Assembly: GCA_900545185.1 (NCBI GenBank)
Contig: UQYH01000059.1
Span: forward strand, 1-14,213
Source of the DNA: an uncultured Eubacteriales bacterium
GTDB lineage: Bacteria; Bacillota; Clostridia; UBA1381; UBA9506
DNA length: 14,213 nucleotides
Direction: 5' to 3'
In this document: in pieces, positions 12,571 through 14,213 of the stretch
Position numbering within the stretch: position 1 is the first letter of the stretch
Layout of the letters: every line of letters starts with the position of its first letter
The notes under the pieces: model-generated
Told to the model about the DNA's origin: nothing
What the model saw: the letters and a program-made list of their open reading frames with translations, nothing else
Databases searched by the model: none
Program-made: the position numbers and the translations under genes

Positions 12571-13599
12571 ATGGAAAAACGATACCAGGATGAGGCGCCG
12601 TCTTTTCTGCGTGACTTTACAACCTATATGGAGGTTATTTTAGGACGTACAAAAAAAACCGTTGATAACTATTACATAGACATTCGGCTGTTTTTGCGTT
12701 ACCTGCTTGTTTTGCGCGGCTTTTCGAATATGGATGAATTTGAAACCATCTCGATTCAAAATATGGATATTGAACTGATTAAAACGGTTACATTACATGA
12801 CTTGTATGACTTTTTGGCATACACATCTTCTGAACGTCTGAATAACGCTAATTCACGTTCGCGTAAAATATCGGCATTGCGTTCCTTTTTTAAGTATTTA
12901 AATGCAAAAGCCAAATTGATTCCCGGCAACCCGGCGGCTGAATTGGATTCGCCCAAAAAACCGCAGCAGTTACCGAAATATTTAACGCTTTCCGAATCTG
13001 TTCAATTACTGGGTGTCGTTGACGGCAATAATGCACTGCGGGATTATGCGATTTTGACTATCTTTTTAAATTGTGGGTTGCGGCTTTCAGAGCTGGTTGG
13101 CATTAACTTGCCCGATATTCGTGATGATAAATTGACAGTGCTTGGTAAAGGTAACAAGGAACGAACCATATACCTGAATCCGGCTTGTACCAAAGCTATT
13201 GATGCCTATGTAAAAAATGAGCGGCCGACAGCCGGTATTAAGCCGCAGCACCAAAATGCATTGTTTATCAGTCGTCATATGCAGCGTATTAATGTCAGAA
13301 CTGTTGAATTGCTCGTAAAACGATATATAAAAGCTGCCGGTTTGGATGAAACAAAATATTCTGTGCATAAATTACGGCATACGGCTGCAACACTGATGTA
13401 TCAGTACGGCCATGTGGATGTACGCGTATTACAAGAAATTTTAGGACATTCCGAGCTTTCGACAACACAAATTTATACACATTTGGATAATGAACAAGTG
13501 CGTGACGCCGTACAGCATAATCCGTTGGCGGAACAGGAGCAAGATATTAAACAGCATCAGCCCGAAGATACTGACGCTGTTTCTGATGAAAACAAATAG
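12571..13599 (+). CDS. Tyrosine recombinase, XerC/XerD-like
   Basis: A 342-residue site-specific recombinase. An N-terminal SAM-like DNA-binding domain (about 10-120) has the helix pattern T-K-K-T-V-D-N-Y-Y-I-D-I-R-L-F. The catalytic domain (about 135-310) carries the complete set of active residues: Arg171 (GLRLSEL), Lys193 (GKGNKER), His266 and Arg269 (HKLRHTAATLM), His293 (LGHSELSTTQ) and the nucleophile Tyr302 (IYTH). The layout resembles XerC/XerD, but it is about 40 residues longer. Part is an acidic, Gln-rich C-terminal tail after residue 315, and part is extra sequence around 50-75. The GGGGAGGG site is seven bases before the ATG. It could be the chromosome-dimer recombinase or a domesticated integrase. 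No phage or conjugative genes are beside it. Confidence 0.88.
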   Translation: MEKRYQDEAPSFLRDFTTYMEVILGRTKKTVDNYYIDIRLFLRYLLVLRGFSNMDEFETISIQNMDIELIKTVTLHDLYDFLAYTSSERLNNANSRSRKISALRSFFKYLNAKAKLIPGNPAAELDSPKKPQQLPKYLTLSESVQLLGVVDGNNALRDYAILTIFLNCGLRLSELVGINLPDIRDDKLTVLGKGNKERTIYLNPACTKAIDAYVKNERPTAGIKPQHQNALFISRHMQRINVRTVELLVKRYIKAAGLDETKYSVHKLRHTAATLMYQYGHVDVRVLQEILGHSELSTTQIYTHLDNEQVRDAVQHNPLAEQEQDIKQHQPEDTDAVSDENK

Positions 13600-13611
13600 T
13601 CGATTCATAAT

Positions 13612-13655
13612 AAAAAATCTCTATGATTGGCTCCGGTCAACCGCAGAGATTTTTT
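13612..13655. terminator. Bidirectional terminator between the recombinase gene and exoA
   Basis: Outer arms AAAAAATCTCT (13612-13622) and AGAGATTTTTT (13645-13655) are perfectly complementary. An inner TTGGC-TCCG-GTCAA stem (one G-T pair) may extend the hairpin. A and T runs on the two sides suit both converging genes. Confidence 0.85.
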
Positions 13656-13661
13656 CCTATT

Positions 13662-14147
13662 TTATTTTAAAATTAATCCGACAGGACAATGATCGCTGCC
13701 ATACACATCTGAATATATCACCGAGTCTTGAATTTTGCTTTGAAGACCGTTGGAGACAATAAAATAGTCAATACGCCATCCGATGTTTTTTTCACGCGCA
13801 TGAGAACGGTATGACCACCAGCTGTATGCCAGTTCCGTATCGGGATATAAATAACGGAACGAATCGGTAAAACCCGATGATAAAAGTGCGGTCATTTCAC
13901 CGCGTTCTTCGTCCGAAAAGCCCGGATTCCCACGGTTTGTTTTGGGATTTTTTAAGTCAATTTCTTGGTGCGCAACATTTAAGTCACCGCACAAAACAAC
14001 AGGCTTGTGCTTCGAGAGGTTAACCAGATATGCACGAAAATCTCTTTCCCATTCAAGACGATATGAAAGCCTTGCCAATTCTTGCTGCGCATTCGGCGTA
14101 TAACAATTAACCAAATAAAAATCTTGATATTCTAAAGTGATGGGCCG
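13662..14147 (-). CDS. exoA: Exodeoxyribonuclease III, C-terminal part (5' end missing)
   Basis: The C-terminal 161 residues of an exonuclease III/AP endonuclease, a DNA repair enzyme that removes nucleotides 3' to 5' and cuts at abasic sites. Visible are LEYQDFYLVNCYTPN, then VVLCGDLNVAH (catalytic Asp and Asn), GFSDEERGEMTALLSSGFTDSFR, YSWWSYRSHAREKNIGWRIDYF (metal-binding Asp) and SDHCPVG (catalytic His). Full-length family members are about 250 residues. The TTG at 14114 is an internal leucine codon, not a start, because family sequence continues upstream to R-P-I-T-L-E-Y. Beyond about 14147 the frame stays open but no longer resembles the family; the DNA there encodes part of another gene. 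The gene is therefore broken at the window edge, by misassembly or rearrangement. Confidence 0.9.
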   Translation of the reverse strand, partial: RPITLEYQDFYLVNCYTPNAQQELARLSYRLEWERDFRAYLVNLSKHKPVVLCGDLNVAHQEIDLKNPKTNRGNPGFSDEERGEMTALLSSGFTDSFRYLYPDTELAYSWWSYRSHAREKNIGWRIDYFIVSNGLQSKIQDSVIYSDVYGSDHCPVGLILK

Positions 14148-14213
14148 GCGTTGACCATGGGCTCGATGGTAAAGACCATGCCCGGAGCCATGATGGTGTC
14201 CACATCGGGCGCC
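14142..14213 (-). other. map: Fragment of a type I methionine aminopeptidase gene joined to exoA
   Basis: On the minus strand, in a frame different from exoA, 14212 to 14144 encode A-P-D-V-D-T-I-M-A-P-G-M-V-F-T-I-E-P-M-V-N-A-G. The segment PGMxFTIEPMVNAG is the C-terminal signature of type I methionine aminopeptidases, and its Glu is one of the metal ligands. The frame hits a stop at 14134-14132, inside exoA sequence. By hand count the fragment is about 65% G+C (47 of 72), against 35% (25 of 72) in the adjoining exoA stretch. It is most likely foreign sequence joined at a contig end. Confidence 0.75.

Noticed and set aside
12571..13599. Recombinase as the marker of a prophage or integrative element
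   Set aside because: No phage, conjugation, excisionase or cargo genes, tRNA gene or direct att repeats are seen nearby; neighbours are ordinary chromosomal genes.
14112..14114. TTG as a real start of a short exonuclease-like gene
   Set aside because: Family-conserved residues (ITLEYQDFY) continue upstream in the same frame, so the TTG is an internal leucine codon.

Overview
The window looks like a chromosomal segment of a spore-forming, anaerobe-type Firmicute (Clostridia, plausibly Oscillospiraceae or a relative). The grounds are two Coat F-type spore coat proteins, an S-layer homology (SLH) surface protein, lipoproteins with Gram-positive lipoboxes, strong AGGAGG-type ribosome binding sites and clear SigA promoters (TTGACA-17-TATAAT). 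It is ordinary housekeeping and surface DNA. I see no phage, CRISPR array, toxin-antitoxin pair, defence island, insertion sequence or RNA gene, and no convincing undescribed multi-gene system.

Layout, left to right. At 1-37 is the first codons of a minus-strand gene running off the left edge. At 190-1569 (minus) is a MATE-family exporter with its own terminator. At 1569-1823 is a divergent promoter region. On the plus strand follow proS (1823-3541), a small lipoprotein with a Cys/His-rich C-terminal domain (3564-4025), a family 5 solute-binding lipoprotein (4073-5665) and, from its own promoter, a 950-residue SLH surface protein (5790-8642). Two convergent terminators (8662-8773) separate this block from the minus-strand leucine operon leuC-leuD-leuB (11617 to 8783), whose genes overlap by one to eight bases. 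On the plus strand come two small Coat F-type genes (11824-12353), a 46-bp perfect palindrome that acts as terminator, and a tyrosine recombinase with a strong promoter and a palindrome in its leader (12484-13599). A bidirectional terminator precedes the 3' part of exoA (minus).

Functionally, proS serves translation. LeuC, LeuD and LeuB carry out the isomerisation and oxidative decarboxylation steps of leucine synthesis, but leuA is not in the window. The lipoproteins and SLH protein belong to the cell surface. The Coat F pair belongs to sporulation, and the recombinase may be XerC/D-like.

The most notable anomaly is at the right edge. The exoA reading frame loses its family sequence at about 14142-14150 and is joined, out of frame, to about 70 bases of G+C-rich sequence encoding a piece of a type I methionine aminopeptidase. 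An assembly chimera at a contig end is the likeliest explanation. The second point of interest is the 30-bp near-palindrome between the recombinase promoter and start codon, which could be an operator, an mRNA hairpin or a recombinase core-type site.
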